DNA of 64,000 nucleotides from contig CM059198.1 in assembly GCA_030323885.1 (NCBI GenBank), positions 60,600,917-60,664,916 on the forward strand, in the 5' to 3' direction. Each line of letters starts with the position of its first letter. Position 1 is the stretch's first letter. Source of the stretch: Branchipolynoe longqiensis (lineage: Eukaryota; Annelida; Polychaeta; Phyllodocida; Polynoidae). Of the stretch, positions 10,834-21,860 are shown piece by piece. Made by a program: the position numbers and the translations under genes. The notes beneath the pieces are model-generated. The model made no database searches. It saw nothing but the letters and a program-made list of their open reading frames with translations, and was not told the origin of the DNA.

Positions 10834-11649
10834 TTTAAGTCTACTACACCAGGCACATGTTGACTACTGTCAACTATCAGATGATTAATACTGACATTTA
10901 ATAGTATGTGCTACTTAAATCAACAATTTTTGTTTGTTTTTAAATGCGCACTATTTGTAGTAAGTTGTAATTATTAAGAAACAACTAGGCTCACGATCAT
11001 TTCTACTGCTAATGCCATGCCATCATATGGTACTATTTTTGTTAGTGGTTAAATCTGTCCATGCAACAAAATTGTGGTCGTGCATATCAACGGTTTGCAT
11101 TCATGATATGTGATTATCAAAATAAAATTGGTAATTTAATATGTTTAAATATATTTTTGAAGTACTCCCCCTGTTGACTACTGTCCTATATTCTGGGTTT
11201 TGTTAGTATTCGTTTTCAAGGGAAAGCATATAAGTTATCATGACCATGCCACACTAAATAGGCTATGCAATTAAACCAGATAATTAGAAACAGCAGGACA
11301 CAACCGGATTTAGAATCAATTTAGAGCATTAAAATCAATTACAAAAAGAAAAATAATAAATCGAGAAAAGGAGAGAAAAAAAAAGACTGCCGGTATTGAA
11401 ATGGATGCATTGGGAGTTCAGATTGAGTGATTTAAAAGGATTCAAGTTCAAACTAAAATAAACAAAACCTAGGTAGATATTGGATATATTGGTAGTTCAA
11501 AATGTAATTTATGTATCAAAATAACTAAACAAAACCAAAAACACTTTTTAAAAGAACTGAAAACTGAAAAAGTGATGAAAAATAGAGAAAAGACAGAAAA
11601 TAGAAGAAAAAAAGATTGTCTTAGCTAAAGTGAATAATTACTTCTTGAA

Positions 11650-13222
11650 TTTGCTGTGGGAATAGTTTCGTGTGGGCGAGTGATGGGGGGAAGGGAGAGG
11701 GGAGTTAGAAGGGGGAAGGAGAAGGGGGATGGGAGAAGGAGGAAGGGGGAAGAGGGAAGGGGGAAGAGGGAAGGGGGGAAGATGAGGGGGAAGGAGAAGG
11801 GGGAAGGGAGAAGGAGGAAGGGGGAAGAGGGAAGGGAGAATGGGGAAGTGGAAGGGAAGGGGGAATGGGGGAAGGGGGAAGTGGAAGTGAAGGGGGAATG
11901 GGGGAAGGGGAATGGAGAAGGAAAATGGAGAATGGGGTGGAATGGGGAGACATGAAGGAAGGAGTCGAGAAGGCGGGAGAGTGATGGGTGGAGTTGGTGA
12001 TGGTGGTCGTGGAACTGGCGGTAGAGGTGGAGGTGGTGATGGTGGAGGTGGTGGAGGTGGTGATGGAGGTGGTGGTGGTGATAGAGGTGGTGGCAGTGAT
12101 GGTAGTGGTGGAGGTGGAGATGGAGATAGAGGAGGTGGTAGTGGTGGAGGTGGAGGTGGTGGTAGTCGTGGTGGTAGTCGTGGTGGTAGTTGTGGTGGTG
12201 GTGGAGGTGGTGGTGGTGGAGGTGGTTGTGGTGGTGGTTGAGGTGGTGATGGAGGTGGAGGTGGTTGTGGTGGTGGAAGTGGTGGTGGTATTGGTGGTGG
12301 TGGAAGTGGTGAGGGAGGTGGTGGTAGTGGTGGTGGAGCTGGTGGTGGTGGAGCTGGTGGTAGTGGTGGAGGTCGTGGAGGTGGAGATGGAGGTGGAGGT
12401 GGAATGGAGGTGGATGTGCTGGTAGTGGTAGTGGTAGTGGAGGTGGTGGTAATGGAGGTGGAGGTGGTTGTGGTGGTGGAGGTGGTGGTGATGGAGGTGG
12501 AGGTGGTTGTGGTGGTGGAGGAGGTGGAGGTGGTGGTGGTGGAGGTGATGGATGGGGAGGTGGTAGTTGTGGTAGTTGTGGTAGTGGTAGTGGTGGTGGT
12601 AATGGAGGTGGAGGTGGGGGTGGTTGTGGTGGAGGTGGGGGTGGTGGAGGTGGAGGTGGGGGTGGTGGTGATGGTGGAGGTGGAGATGGAGGTGGAGGTG
12701 GTTGTGGTGGAGGTGGAGGTGGAGATGGAGATGGAGGTCGTGGTGGAGGTGGAGGAGGAGGTGCGGTGGTTGTGGTGGTGGTTGTGGTGGTGGTGGTGGT
12801 GGTGGAGGTGGAGGTGGTTGTGGTGGTGGAGGTGGTGGTGATGGAGGTGGAGGTGGTTGTGGTGGTGGAGGTGGAGGTGGAGGTGGTGGTGGTGGAGGTG
12901 ATGGATGGGGAGGTGGTAGTCGTGGTAGTTGTGGTAGTGGTGGTGGTAACGGAGGTGGAGGTGGGGGTGGTGGAGGTGGAGGTGGGGGTGGGGGTGGTGG
13001 TGATGGTGGAGGTGGAGATGGAGGTGGAGGTGGTTGTGGTGGAGGTGGAGATGGAGATGGAGGTCGTGGTGGAGGTGTAGGAGGAGGTGGGGGTGGTTGT
13101 GGTGGTGGTTGTGGTGGTGGTGGTGGAGGTGGAGATGGAGTTGGAGGTGGAGGTGGAGATGGAGTTGGAGGTGGAGGTGGAGGTGGAGGTGGGGGTGGAG
13201 GTGGAGATAGTGGTAGATGGGC
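11650..13222. repeat. G-rich minisatellite: GGGGAA block then GGTGGA/GGTGGT array
   Basis: 11690-11935 is GGGGAAGG-type purine repeat. 11985-13220 is a hexanucleotide-class GGTGGA/GGTGGT/GGTGAT array with higher-order duplication: the block GGAGGTGATGGATGGGGAGG recurs at about 12540 and 12895. The 500-residue Pro/Thr/His frames are repeat artefacts, and the plus strand is G-quadruplex-prone in principle. Confidence 0.9.
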
Positions 13223-13775
13223 CGAGTGACACATCACTAAAAAAAATTAAAATTACAAAACTCACTCGGGCCAAAAGGACAGAAGAAAAAATGTTGATCA
13301 GAATGTTGATCATGGGGTAGCAAGTAGAGATTCGATATAATCACTGACAGCGGCCTGACGTCATATAAAACAAAACAGAACAAACACCAGCCACGCCAAA
13401 GAGAGGAAGACAAATAGAAAGTCTCAGAAGGTGGTGGCCCTGTAATAGTAATAATAGTAGTAATAGTAGTAGTAATATTAGTAGTTGTAGAGATGAACCA
13501 TTAGATGAATAGTAAACAGTAGCAGTGTGATGTGGTATAAAACAAAAACAACCATATTCACTCACGCCAAACAGAGAAAGAAGGGAAATAAAAAAGAAAC
13601 AAATATAGGAAGGAAGGAAGAAAGAAAAACAAAGATGAACCAAAAAGTAGTACTAGTAGTGGTGTAGTAGTTTGTGAGTCAATACATAGTCAACAGCGGC
13701 AGCGTGGTATTGTAATAACCATAATAACAATAATACTAACAATAATAACTGAATTAATAATAATAATAACAATAA

Positions 13776-14082
13776 TTAAAGTTGCATAGTCCGATGAAAA
13801 CATCAAATTTTCTAAAACAAAACACATATCTAGACTTAATTCAAACATATTCACCTTAGATACTGGTGCACTTATTAAGCATTCTTTTGCTGCATAGAAG
13901 GTCATAATAGGACAATTGAATAGAACCTGTTACTAATGAAGTCCATGGTGCCAGAGTTTTGGCATGCTTGGCAAAATGAATTTGGCATGTTTTGATGTCA
14001 AACATCTTCAACGTATTCAGCATAATGTATTTATCTCAGAAAATGACAGAAATTCAAAAGCAGCGGAACATGCAGCTTTAAA
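13776..14082. mobile_element. MITE-A copy (TTAAAGTTGCATAGTCCGATG ends)
   Basis: Palindromic-ended element: left TTAAAGTTGCATAGTCCGAT, right GGAACATGCAGCTTTAA. Interior landmarks: TTATTAAGCATT(C/T), CCTGTTACT and a TTGGCA(A/T)GCTTGGCAAA core. Six copies occur in the window (also 14981, 18398, 41148, 50519, 53380). No coding capacity. Confidence 0.85.
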
Positions 14083-14214
14083 GAAATTCAAGTCAAAACA
14101 GTGATGGTGATTTTTTATGGGAAAAAATATATAAACAAATTTTTAACAAAAGAAAAAAAACGACTCGGACTATGCAGCTTTAAAAAGTCAAAATAGTGAC
14201 GGTGACTTTTCATG

Positions 14215-14246
<32 letters not shown>

Positions 14247-14410
14247 TTGACAAAGGAAAAAAAGAGACTTGGACTGCACAACTTAAAAAAAATACAAGTC
14301 AAAACAGTGGCGGTGACTTTTTATGGAAAAAATATATATAACAACAAAAATAACTAAAGAAAAAAAAGACTGACTGTGCAACTTTGAACGAAAAAAATAA
14401 CAAAACAGTG
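14083..14410. repeat. Three tandem ~110-bp copies derived from the MITE-A end
   Basis: Each unit contains GTCAAAACAGTG(A/G)(T/C)GGTGA, an A-rich stretch with AT repeats, and GACT(C)GGACT(A/G)(T/C)GCA resembling the MITE-A terminus. It probably grew by tandem duplication of the right end of the adjacent MITE-A. Confidence 0.7.
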
Positions 14411-14495
14411 ATTTAAAAAAAAAAAAAATGTACAAAAAAATGACGGAAACAAAAGAGGTATGGCCACAAAGCACCAGCATATACACCTATCCTAC

Positions 14496-14714
14496 CCCGA
14501 CGCCGCGACCTGTGGTGCCCGCGCTCCGGCTCGCGGCCCCGGTCGTAGCCGCGGTCAGCACCGCGGCCCCGGTCCCGGTAGCGGTCGGAGGCGTGGTCCC
14601 TAAGTCGCGCCGAGTACAGCGCCTCGGTGTCGGAGGTATGCGCCGAGCCGCCTTGGCGGTAGGTGGCCATTTTCATCTTCATCAGCCGAGCTCGCTCCTC
14701 CAGGTCCTGCGTCA
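14496..14714 (-). CDS. RIM: RIM exon with the EERARLMKMK motif
   Basis: Acceptor GCCCACAG at 14715-14717, donor CGGG|GTAGGA at 14496/14495; 219 nt, leading phase 2, trailing one G. The residues TQDLEERARLMKMKM align with EERTRQMKMK of vertebrate RIM. An Arg/Asp/Tyr/Gly-rich stretch follows (SDRYRDRGRGADRGYDRG ... GHHRSRRR), similar in flavour to the tail encoded by the terminal exon. A nearer donor-like site (CACAG|GTCGCG, 14510) would join directly to the exon at 3843 in frame and skip the 6492-6624 exon, so both are possible; the 14496 site is better and keeps the conserved Ser/Asp exon. Confidence 0.85.
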
Positions 14715-14980
14715 CTGTGGGCGCCAGAGTGTGTGTGTGAAGGAGGGGGAGGGGGGGGGGGTAGGAGAAGGAGAATTAACGTATTAAAAGGGGGTGGCGG
14801 AGTGATGAAAAATAATACATTTTAATATAATCTTTTTTTTTACAACATTTTTATTAAAAATAGTTTTTTAATATACATTTGTTTAATTTTTATTTTTTTT
14901 TAAAGTTGTATTTTCTGGTGATTTTGAGTAGTTGCCATTTAAAATTAATTAATTTATTCATTTGTCGGTCCATTAGTTGA

Positions 14981-15280
14981 TTAAAGCTGCATAGTCCGAT
15001 GAAGACATTGCATTTTCAAACCAAAAGCAATTATGTAGATTTGATTCTATGTATCTAACTTATTTATTAAACATTTGGTGTCACATAGAAAGGGCAATTT
15101 TATAGAAACGCATGGTGTCAGAGTTTTGATGTGCTTGCCAAAACTAACTTTGCATCTTTGCATTTCACAAATCTCAAAAGTTAGCCATTTAAAATACGTC
15201 AAGCTAAAGTAAGGTAGATTATAGCTGTCAGCGGTCAGAAAATGATAGAAACTCAAAACCATCGGCCCATGCAACTATAA
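14981..15280. mobile_element. MITE-A copy
   Basis: Left TTAAAGCTGCATAGTCCGAT, right CATCGGCCCATGCAACTATAA. Same interior as the 41148 copy, slightly shortened. It ends a few bases before a SINE tail-B fragment. Confidence 0.85.
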
Positions 15281-15284
15281 GCAG

Positions 15285-15425
15285 AGGGAATTTTAATCGC
15301 TGACAATTGGTCTTCCTCAGTCCACTGCTCCTTTCCTTATCCTTATTAATGCCAAATGGCAGGCTAGGTAGCAACAAGAATGATTTTCCTAAGTCATTAG
15401 TTTACTTCAGCCAGCTTTGCTGTCT
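15285..15425 (-). mobile_element. SINE-1/tail-B fragment
   Basis: Contains the tail-B end (GCTGACAATTGGTCTTCCTC), the body piece CTTATTAATGCCAAATGGC, and AAGTCATTAGTTTACTTCAG from just below the tRNA-like head. The head itself is missing. Confidence 0.7.
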
Positions 15426-16380
15426 ATCATTCAAGCATTTAATTTCATTGCCTCATGGATTCCGCTTCGGGTTTGTTTGCGTAAATAGCATTTACGGGTT
15501 AAAAAGGGGTGCAATCGCTTACCTTGGTCAGGACTAAAAAAAGATACCACCTTCACTGTCTATCTATCATCCAAGTTTTCATTCAATTGCCTCATGGATT
15601 CCACTTTCACTGTCTATCTATCATTCAAGTTTTCATTCAATTGCCTCATGGATTCCACTTTCACTGTCTATCTATCATTCAAGTTTTCATTCAATTGCCT
15701 CATGGATTCCACTTTCACTGTCTATCTATCATCCAAGTGTTCAATCAATTGCCTCATGGATTCCACTTTCACTGTCTATCTATCATTCAAGTTTTCATTC
15801 AATTGCCTCATGGATTCCACTTTCACTGTCTATCTATCATCCAAGTTTTCATTCAATTGCCTCATGGATTCCACTTTCACTGTCTATCTATCATTCAAGT
15901 TTTCATTCAATTGCCTCATGGATTCCACTTTCACTGTCTATCTATCATCCAAGTTTTCATTCAATTGCCTCATGGATTCCACTTTCACTGTCTATCTATC
16001 ATTCAAGTTTTCATTCAATTGCCTCATGGATTCCACTTTCACTGTCTATCTATCATCCAAGTTTTCATTCAATTGCCTCATGGATTCCACTTTCACTGTC
16101 TATCTATCATCCAAGTTTTCATTCAATTGCCTCATGGATTCCACTTTCACTGTCTATCTATCATCCAAGTTTTCATTCAATTGCCTCATGGATTCCACTT
16201 TGGGTTTGTTTGTGTAAATATCATTTACGGGTTAAGAGGGGCCATTGGCTTACCTTTGTTGCGACACAAAAAAGATATCACCTTCGCTGTCTATCACTCA
16301 AGCATTCATTTGTTTGCCTCATGGTTTCTGCTTTGGGCTTATTTGCATAAATATCATTTACGGGTTAAAAGGGGCATGTT
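15407..16380. repeat. 54-bp tandem repeat (~12 units) with longer flanking units
   Basis: Core unit includes CTGTCTATCTATCATCCAAG, TTTTCATTCAATTGCCTCAT and GGATTCCACTTTCA. It is very homogeneous from 15557 to 16200. Because 54 is a multiple of 3, two long artefactual frames cross it. Flanking half-units add ATTTACGGGTTAA(A)AGGGG and end in GCTTACCT(T/C)GGTC-like sequence. That matches the complement of the exon-intron junction of the neighbouring RIM exon (16388-16560), so the array appears to have grown from intron DNA next to that donor. Confidence 0.9.
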
Positions 16381-16427
16381 GGCTTACCTCGGTCGCGACT
16401 ACCAGTTGGCTCACCACGGTCGCGACT
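16378..16427 (-). other. RIM: Tandemly duplicated exon-intron junction giving two in-phase splice donors
   Basis: A 23-bp sequence (GTTGGCT(T/C)ACC(T/A)CGGTCGCGACT on plus) occurs at 16378-16400 and 16405-16427, offset 27 bp. Each copy holds a donor on the minus strand: CGTG|GTGAGCC (exon end 16415) and CGAG|GTAAGCC (exon end 16388). The spacing is nine codons, so either choice keeps the frame; the longer form adds Gly-Glu-Pro-Thr-Gly-Ser-Arg-Asp-Arg. Confidence 0.85.
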
Positions 16428-16560
16428 CGAGTGGTGCACAGGAATCCGGGGCAGCTGTCGCTTTTTCGGCGACGGTGTTGACGTAGGGGTCACATTGGCC
16501 GATCGCGAACTCGATCCTGCGTGTTCACGACCGGACCGCGAAGAGCCTGTGGGTGCATCC
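16388..16560 (-). CDS. RIM: RIM linker exon with the KKRQLPRIPV motif
   Basis: Acceptor TATTTCAG at 16561-16563. The first base completes Arg with CG from the 18944-19145 exon, and the trailing G joins TG at 14714-14713 (Val). It is Ser/Thr/Arg-rich, with SPKKRQLPRIPV matching the RGRQLPQVPV segment that precedes EERTRQMKMK in vertebrate RIMs; in vertebrates a nearby proline-rich stretch binds RIM-binding protein. Whether that site is kept here is not certain, since a full RxLPPxP core is not present. Two alternative donors (16388 or 16415) are described separately. There is no start codon; the exon was identified by phase and motif. Confidence 0.85.
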
Positions 16561-16950
16561 CTGAAATACCATATTCAGGTCAATATGTGTCTTGTAAGTT
16601 ATTGAATTGGGTATGGAGGCATTGCAGGTATTGCAATACCTCAGGGAGTTTGATGCCCCTGCCCTGCAGAGTTGTAAACCACTGCCTTGTGGTACAGGTT
16701 CTTGACAGAACCAAAGGCTAAGGGAGCAAACCCCAAACAGAAAACCATGTCACTGTGGCAGCAACAAGGGTGGTTGATGTATGGAACTCCCAACATCTCC
16801 CGACCAGCCACTGCAGGGACAAATAGTTTTGCGCCTGTCTGGACATGTTCTTGCCAGTGTGAAACCTCTATTTGCTCCCCGAGAGAGTGCTGCTGGTAAC
16901 TTGCAAAAGCCAGCAGCACTTCAACACTTTTGCAGGTAGCTTACATGAAA

Positions 16951-17060
16951 CGACCGACTCATGGACATCACTCTCACAGCAGAGAGCTAAATGGAGAGCG
17001 GCAGTCAAGTAATGAAAGCAGTCTTTGTCGCATTGCAATTGACAGCATGATGATGATGAA
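16951..17060 (+). mobile_element. 3' end fragment of the 42-kb LINE family
   Basis: Shares ACTCATGGAC, CTCACAGCAGAGAGCTAAAT, the stop region GGCAGTCAAGTAATGAAAGC and the (ATG)n end with the larger copy at 42140-43052. Heavily 5'-truncated. Confidence 0.8.
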
Positions 17061-17794
17061 GCTATTGAAGCTGGGACCTGCTGCTCTTGCAGGTTTAGAG
17101 TAGTTGTCCCTCCTGCCCTATCCTTCATTATATCTCTTACATGTTTAAAATCACTTTGAATCTAGAAACACATAGTTGCATTAGGTTTCTGAATATAGGT
17201 GTTCCAACATAGCAAACTACTAACAAAATAATGAAACCTAGAAAAAGAGATGATGTTTAAATGGACTAACACAAAGTATAGTAAAAAACTGGATTTTGGA
17301 CTGTTTGCAATCTACAAACAGTAACAAGCCATAAACGGGAAGCAAGAAAACCAAAATTATTACCAAAACAAAATTCAGAAGATTTAAATCAAATTGGATT
17401 ATTGCTGCCCAGCAGTGAACATAAGTGTATCCGTTATGAGCAGGGTAAATAAATTCCTCACTAAAAATAGAGTAACATTTCTGCTGGTCCCCCAGGAAGG
17501 ACTGAAGCTGGAACCTAGCACGCCGCGTCGCAGCTACAGCTTACAGCCGGCAAGGTGTGGGGGGGGGGGGGGAGGTGGTGAATACACATACACCATAATA
17601 TACAAAGTGCTAAGTATCCTAATGTAAAATACTTGCCTGAATCTACATTAGAAACAAATGTACATCCTACCAAGTTTGATCATCAGAAGCATGTGGTTAT
17701 CGGTGAAAATATACATGAGCCTCCCCACCCCACGGTGGCAGCAGGAACTACGCAGCAGGAACTACGTTGACCTCTGTTGCCCTTTTGAGGCAAC

Positions 17795-18124
17795 AGGTGG
17801 CAGCAGGGCCGCGTTCAGGGTATGCCTCTTAGTCATCTCGGGGAAATCCCTGACGTCATGCTAGTCTGAACGGCAAAAGCAGTTGGTCGCCTTGAAAATG
17901 GCCACCCCCCCCCATAGGCGGCAGCCATTTGCAAGGGAAAAGAAACGCTCCGATTGGCTGAAACCACTGAATACAGCGACTATTTTCGAGGCGATTTTTG
18001 TCTCCTCTCTGAAATAGGAGGCATCTCCGAGACGTCTCCGAGACGCACCCTGAACGGAAATAGGCCAAAAGGCGTCTCTGAGACGTCTCGGAGGCGTACC
18101 CTGAACGCGGCCCAGGTGGCAGCA
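17795..18124. mobile_element. MITE-like element GGGCCGCGTTCAGGGT with 11-bp direct repeats
   Basis: Inverted ends GGGCCGCGTTCAGGGTA (17806) and TACCCTGAACGCGGCCC (to 18113). It is flanked by perfect 11-bp copies of AGGTGGCAGCA (17795-17805, 18114-18124), read as a target-site duplication. Subterminal repeats of GAGACGTCTC(C/G)GAG are present. No transposase. A 9-11 bp duplication is typical of Mutator-like elements, so this may be a non-autonomous MULE (inference). Confidence 0.8.
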
Positions 18125-18397
18125 AGCTCGCCAGAGGCAATCTGCGGGTGGACTGCCATTCTGTGACTGGCAAGCGACCACCCCCCAACCATGAGAGGTT
18201 ACCTCTGGCCTGGCTGGTCAGGGGGTGGGTCACTTAATCTGTGGCACCGCGGGGACCAGAGAAAGGAGGAATAAACCCAAGAAGCATACGTTACTCTTCC
18301 CTGTTGTCTCTTCGCGTTGCTTTACTATCAGGCGAGGAGGATTCAGCCATGCTATAGGGCCTATGACACAACCCAATACAATAGCTTAAAGTTGAAT

Positions 18398-18742
18398 TTA
18401 AAGTTGCATAGTCCGATGGTTTTGAATTTCTGTCATTTTTTCTGAGATAAATATAAATTTATTGCCATAACCTACATTACGTTAGTTTGAAGTAACCTTT
18501 ATTTTAAATGGCTATGGATTGAGATATTTGAAGTGCAAACATGTAAAATGACTTTTGGCAGGCACGGCATAGGTTGCAGCAGTAACTGTTTAAAAAAAAT
18601 TAAAATGCCTTAGTATTCCCTTCTATGTGGCAACAAATGCTTAATAAGTGCATCAGTATCTAAGTTAGATATGAAGAAACAATTCTAGATATTTGTTTTA
18701 GTTTTTGAAAATTTGATGCTTCATCGGACAATGTAGCTTTAA
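18398..18742. mobile_element. MITE-A copy (inverted orientation)
   Basis: Left TTAAAGTTGCATAGTCCGAT followed by GGTTTTGAATTTCTGTC; right GCTTCATCGGACAATGTAGC then TTTAA. Orientation is opposite to the 14981 copy. Confidence 0.85.
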
Positions 18743-18943
18743 AACGTGATTTCTTGACAATATTAAGAATACCGGACTGGGGTAGTGGATTTGAGTTGGA
18801 AGGGGGGTGGGGGGTGGGGGAGGGGGGCAGCTGACCTACTCCTCCCCACCCACCCACCTCATAGAGCTTTGACGGCAGTATGTGAAGGATACCATTTCAC
18901 TGCTGCTAACCTGCAATGTATATTATAAAACACCTCAACTCAC

Positions 18944-19145
18944 CGTTCGGGTGGGGAAAGCGACCTTGACATTTCCGCTTTCCTTTGCCGACTGGGTGAC
19001 CTCGACCTCGACCTTTGACCCCGCGTTTCTGTGACCCCTGATGATGACGTCACTGACCTACGTGCGGCTGGGTCTGGCACTATTAATTTAGGTGGCATCC
19101 CTGGTGCGCGTTGACCTCTTCTATCCAGATCAACCTCACCTCCTT
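18944..19145 (-). CDS. RIM: RIM Arg/Ser-rich linker exon
   Basis: Acceptor TTTTCAG at 19146-19148, donor GAACG|GTGAGT at 18944/18943; 202 nt, leading 2 nt (AA) completing Glu with the G of exon 23023-23199, trailing CG. It encodes GGEVDLDRRGQRAPGMPPKL, IVPDPAARRS and an RSRSRSPSRQRK stretch, then MSRSLSPPE. The RS/SP-rich composition matches the post-C2A linker of vertebrate RIMs (RSRSVSPHRG, RRSRSPTRHH), a probable phosphorylation-rich disordered region. Confidence 0.8.
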
Positions 19146-19479
19146 CTGAAAAGTAGGTCAGATGCCAACACTTAGGTTTTCTGAGGTTGCTTCTTGTCCA
19201 ATAGGTGATGACTAATTAATTTCGTCATTAGTGGGTCAGGAGGAGGGGCAGGGTTGAAGTTGATTTCTTTAAATAAGACATATGGTGGGAAAACAATTTA
19301 ACATATAATTATTATTATAGTACTTATGAATTGTCATTGGTTAATGCAAAATAAAACCCTGAATTAAATTTAAATGCAATTATAATCATGGTTGTCTACT
19401 TGATTATAGAGCATAAGGTTTGAGTGACCATTTTTGTAAAATATTAATATCACATATAATTTCTTGTGGACTGCACATA

Positions 19480-21415
19480 TGAAATGTATTCCTTTTGCTG
19501 TTGCTTAAGTGAAAACTTCACATCATGTATTGTTAATTAGAAAGGAAACACGCATTGACCTTGATGCTGACTAACTTAACACGCCATACATCATGTGAAT
19601 TACAACAGAATGTATCCAGTTTTAATGTTGTCTAACTTAACACCTCATATAAAAAAGTATTCACTTTGCTGTTGTCTAATTTAACGTCCTATATCTCATG
19701 GATTACAACTTAATGCAGCCAGTTTTAGTGTTGTCTAACTTACCACCTCATATAATCTCTTGTGAGGTGCAAAGAGATACAAAAATCATTTTGCTAGTGT
19801 CAAACATATAAGAATACTATTAATTTTGCAGTTCTCTAACACCTTTTAGTCTCGTGTGAGTTGTAATACAATGTATGTGTGTGTTGCCGTTGTCTAATTT
19901 AACATCTGAGATAGCGTGAGTTGCAGCACAATGTATGTGTGTGATACTGTTGTCTAAATTAACATCTGAGATAAAATGAGTTGCAGCACAATGTATGTGT
20001 GTGATACTGTTGTCTAACTTAACATCTGATATAGTGTGAGTTCCAGCACAATGTATGCATCTGTTGCTGTTGTCTAAGTTAACACCTGATATAGTCTCAT
20101 GTGAGTTGTAGCACAATGTATCATACATTGTGCTACAACTCTCACGAGACTATATGCGTGTGATGCTGTTGTCTAAGTTAACATCTGATATAGTGTGGTG
20201 AGTTGTAGCACAATGTATCATACATTGTGTTACAACTCACACAACACTATATGCGTGTGATGCTGTTGTCTAAGTTAACACCTGTTATAGTCTCATGTGA
20301 GTTGCAGCACAATGTATGCATGTGTTGCTGTTGTCTAAACTAACACCTGTTATAGTCTCATGTGAGTTGCAGCACAACGTTTGTGTGTGATGCTGTTTTC
20401 TAACTTAACACCTGATATAGTCTCGTCTGAGTTGTGTCACAATGTATGCGTGTGATGCTGTTGTCTAAGTTAACACCTGATATAGTCTCGTGTGAGTTGT
20501 ATCACAATGTATGTATGTGATGCTGTTGTCTAACTTAACACCTGATATATAGTGTGAATTGCAGCACAATGTATGCATGTGTTGCTGTTGTCTAACTTAA
20601 CACCTGATATATAGTGTGAATTGCAGCACAATGTATGCGTGTGATGCTGTTGTCTAACTTAACACCTGATATAGTCTTGTGTGAGTTGTATCACAATGTA
20701 TGGATGTGTTGGTGTTGTATTACTTGACACCTGATATATAGTGTGTGTTGCAGTACAATGTATGTGTGTTTTGCTGTTGTCTAAGTTAACACCTGATATA
20801 GTCTTGTGTGAATTGTATCACAATGTATGCGTGTAATGCGGTTGTCTAACGTAACACCTGATATAGTGTGCATTGCAGAACAATGTATGCATGTGATGCT
20901 GTTGTCTAAGTTAACACCTGATATAGTCTCGTGTGAGTTGTATCACAATGTATGCGTGCAATGCTGTTGTCTAAGTTAACACCTGATATAGTGTGCATTG
21001 CAGTACAATGTATGTGTGTGTTGCTATTGTCTAAGTTAACACCTGATATAGTGTGTGTTGCAGTACAATGTATGCGTGTTTTGCTGTTGTCTAAGTTAAC
21101 ACCTGATATAATCTTGCGTGAGTTGCAGCAGAATGTATGCATATGTTGGTGTTGTCTAACTTAACACCTGATATAGTGTGCGTTGCAGTACAATGTATGC
21201 ATGTGTTGCTGTTGTCTAAGTTAACACCTGATATAGTCTCGTGTGAGTTGTATCACAATGTATGCATGTGTTTGTGTTGTCTAACTTAACACCTGATATA
21301 GTGTGCGTTGCAGTACAATGTATGCATGTGTTGCTGTTGTCTAAGTTAACACCTGATATAATCTTGCGTGAGTTGCAGCACAATGTATGCGCGCGCTGCT
21401 TTGTCCAAGTTAACA
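19480..21415. repeat. ~65-bp satellite array (TGTCTAAGTTAACACCTGAT unit)
   Basis: About 24 recognisable units from 19830, with more diverged ones from about 19480. Each has TGTCTAA(C/G)TTAACACCTGAT, ATAGT(CTCG)TGTGAGTTG and AGCACAATGTATG. Two units (20118-20160, 20212-20250) carry a local inverted repeat (CATTGTG(C/T)TACAACTC). Long frames on both strands are artefacts. Confidence 0.9.
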
Positions 21416-21860
21416 CTGACCTTCTGTGTGGGAGTTTCTCACAGACGGGGCTGTGACTACAGTGTGAGTAACTCGTGTGCACAGTGCACAGTGAGCACCT
21501 TTACCGACTTTTCTCCACGTTCCACGCAAGCATCACGTAAGGGGTCGAATTCGTGAATCTCAGCATGACCCACTCAAATACACAGGTAGGGCACACATAA
21601 TAATAATGTATCTTATCTATTAATAATAGTAATAACAAATGGATAAATAAACAATATTTGTTTCATAGAGCCTTTGATCCGGCTAACGGAACGACAGGGA
21701 CACATAATGGGGTGGAATGAGCGGGGATGCTCGTTTGTTGTTATTGTGCAGACGGGGGAGCTGCGAAGTCGCTTTCCCCCTCACCTGGCCCATGGGGGGC
21801 GGGGGGTGAGGGGGGGGGGGGCGACCAGCCACACACACACACACACCCTTGTCTCCATCC

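Noticed and set aside
11625..13313. 562-aa and 510-aa Thr/Pro/His-rich frames
   Set aside because: Pure product of the GGTGGA/GGTGGT array read on minus; several frames open at once.
15509..16486. 325-aa repetitive protein with HCLSIIQVFIQLPHGFHF units
   Set aside because: The 54-bp unit has a length divisible by three and no stop in two frames. The array is intronic to RIM, on the opposite strand, and lacks any independent coding sign.
17954..18233. RIM or other exon near 18.0-18.2 kb
   Set aside because: The frames fall in the GGGCCGCGTTCAGGG element with its inverted GAGACGTCTC repeats; no phase-compatible splice sites needed there.
19830..21410. CRISPR or protein repeat in the ~65-bp array
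   Set aside because: The whole unit is repeated, with no unique spacers; it is a satellite.
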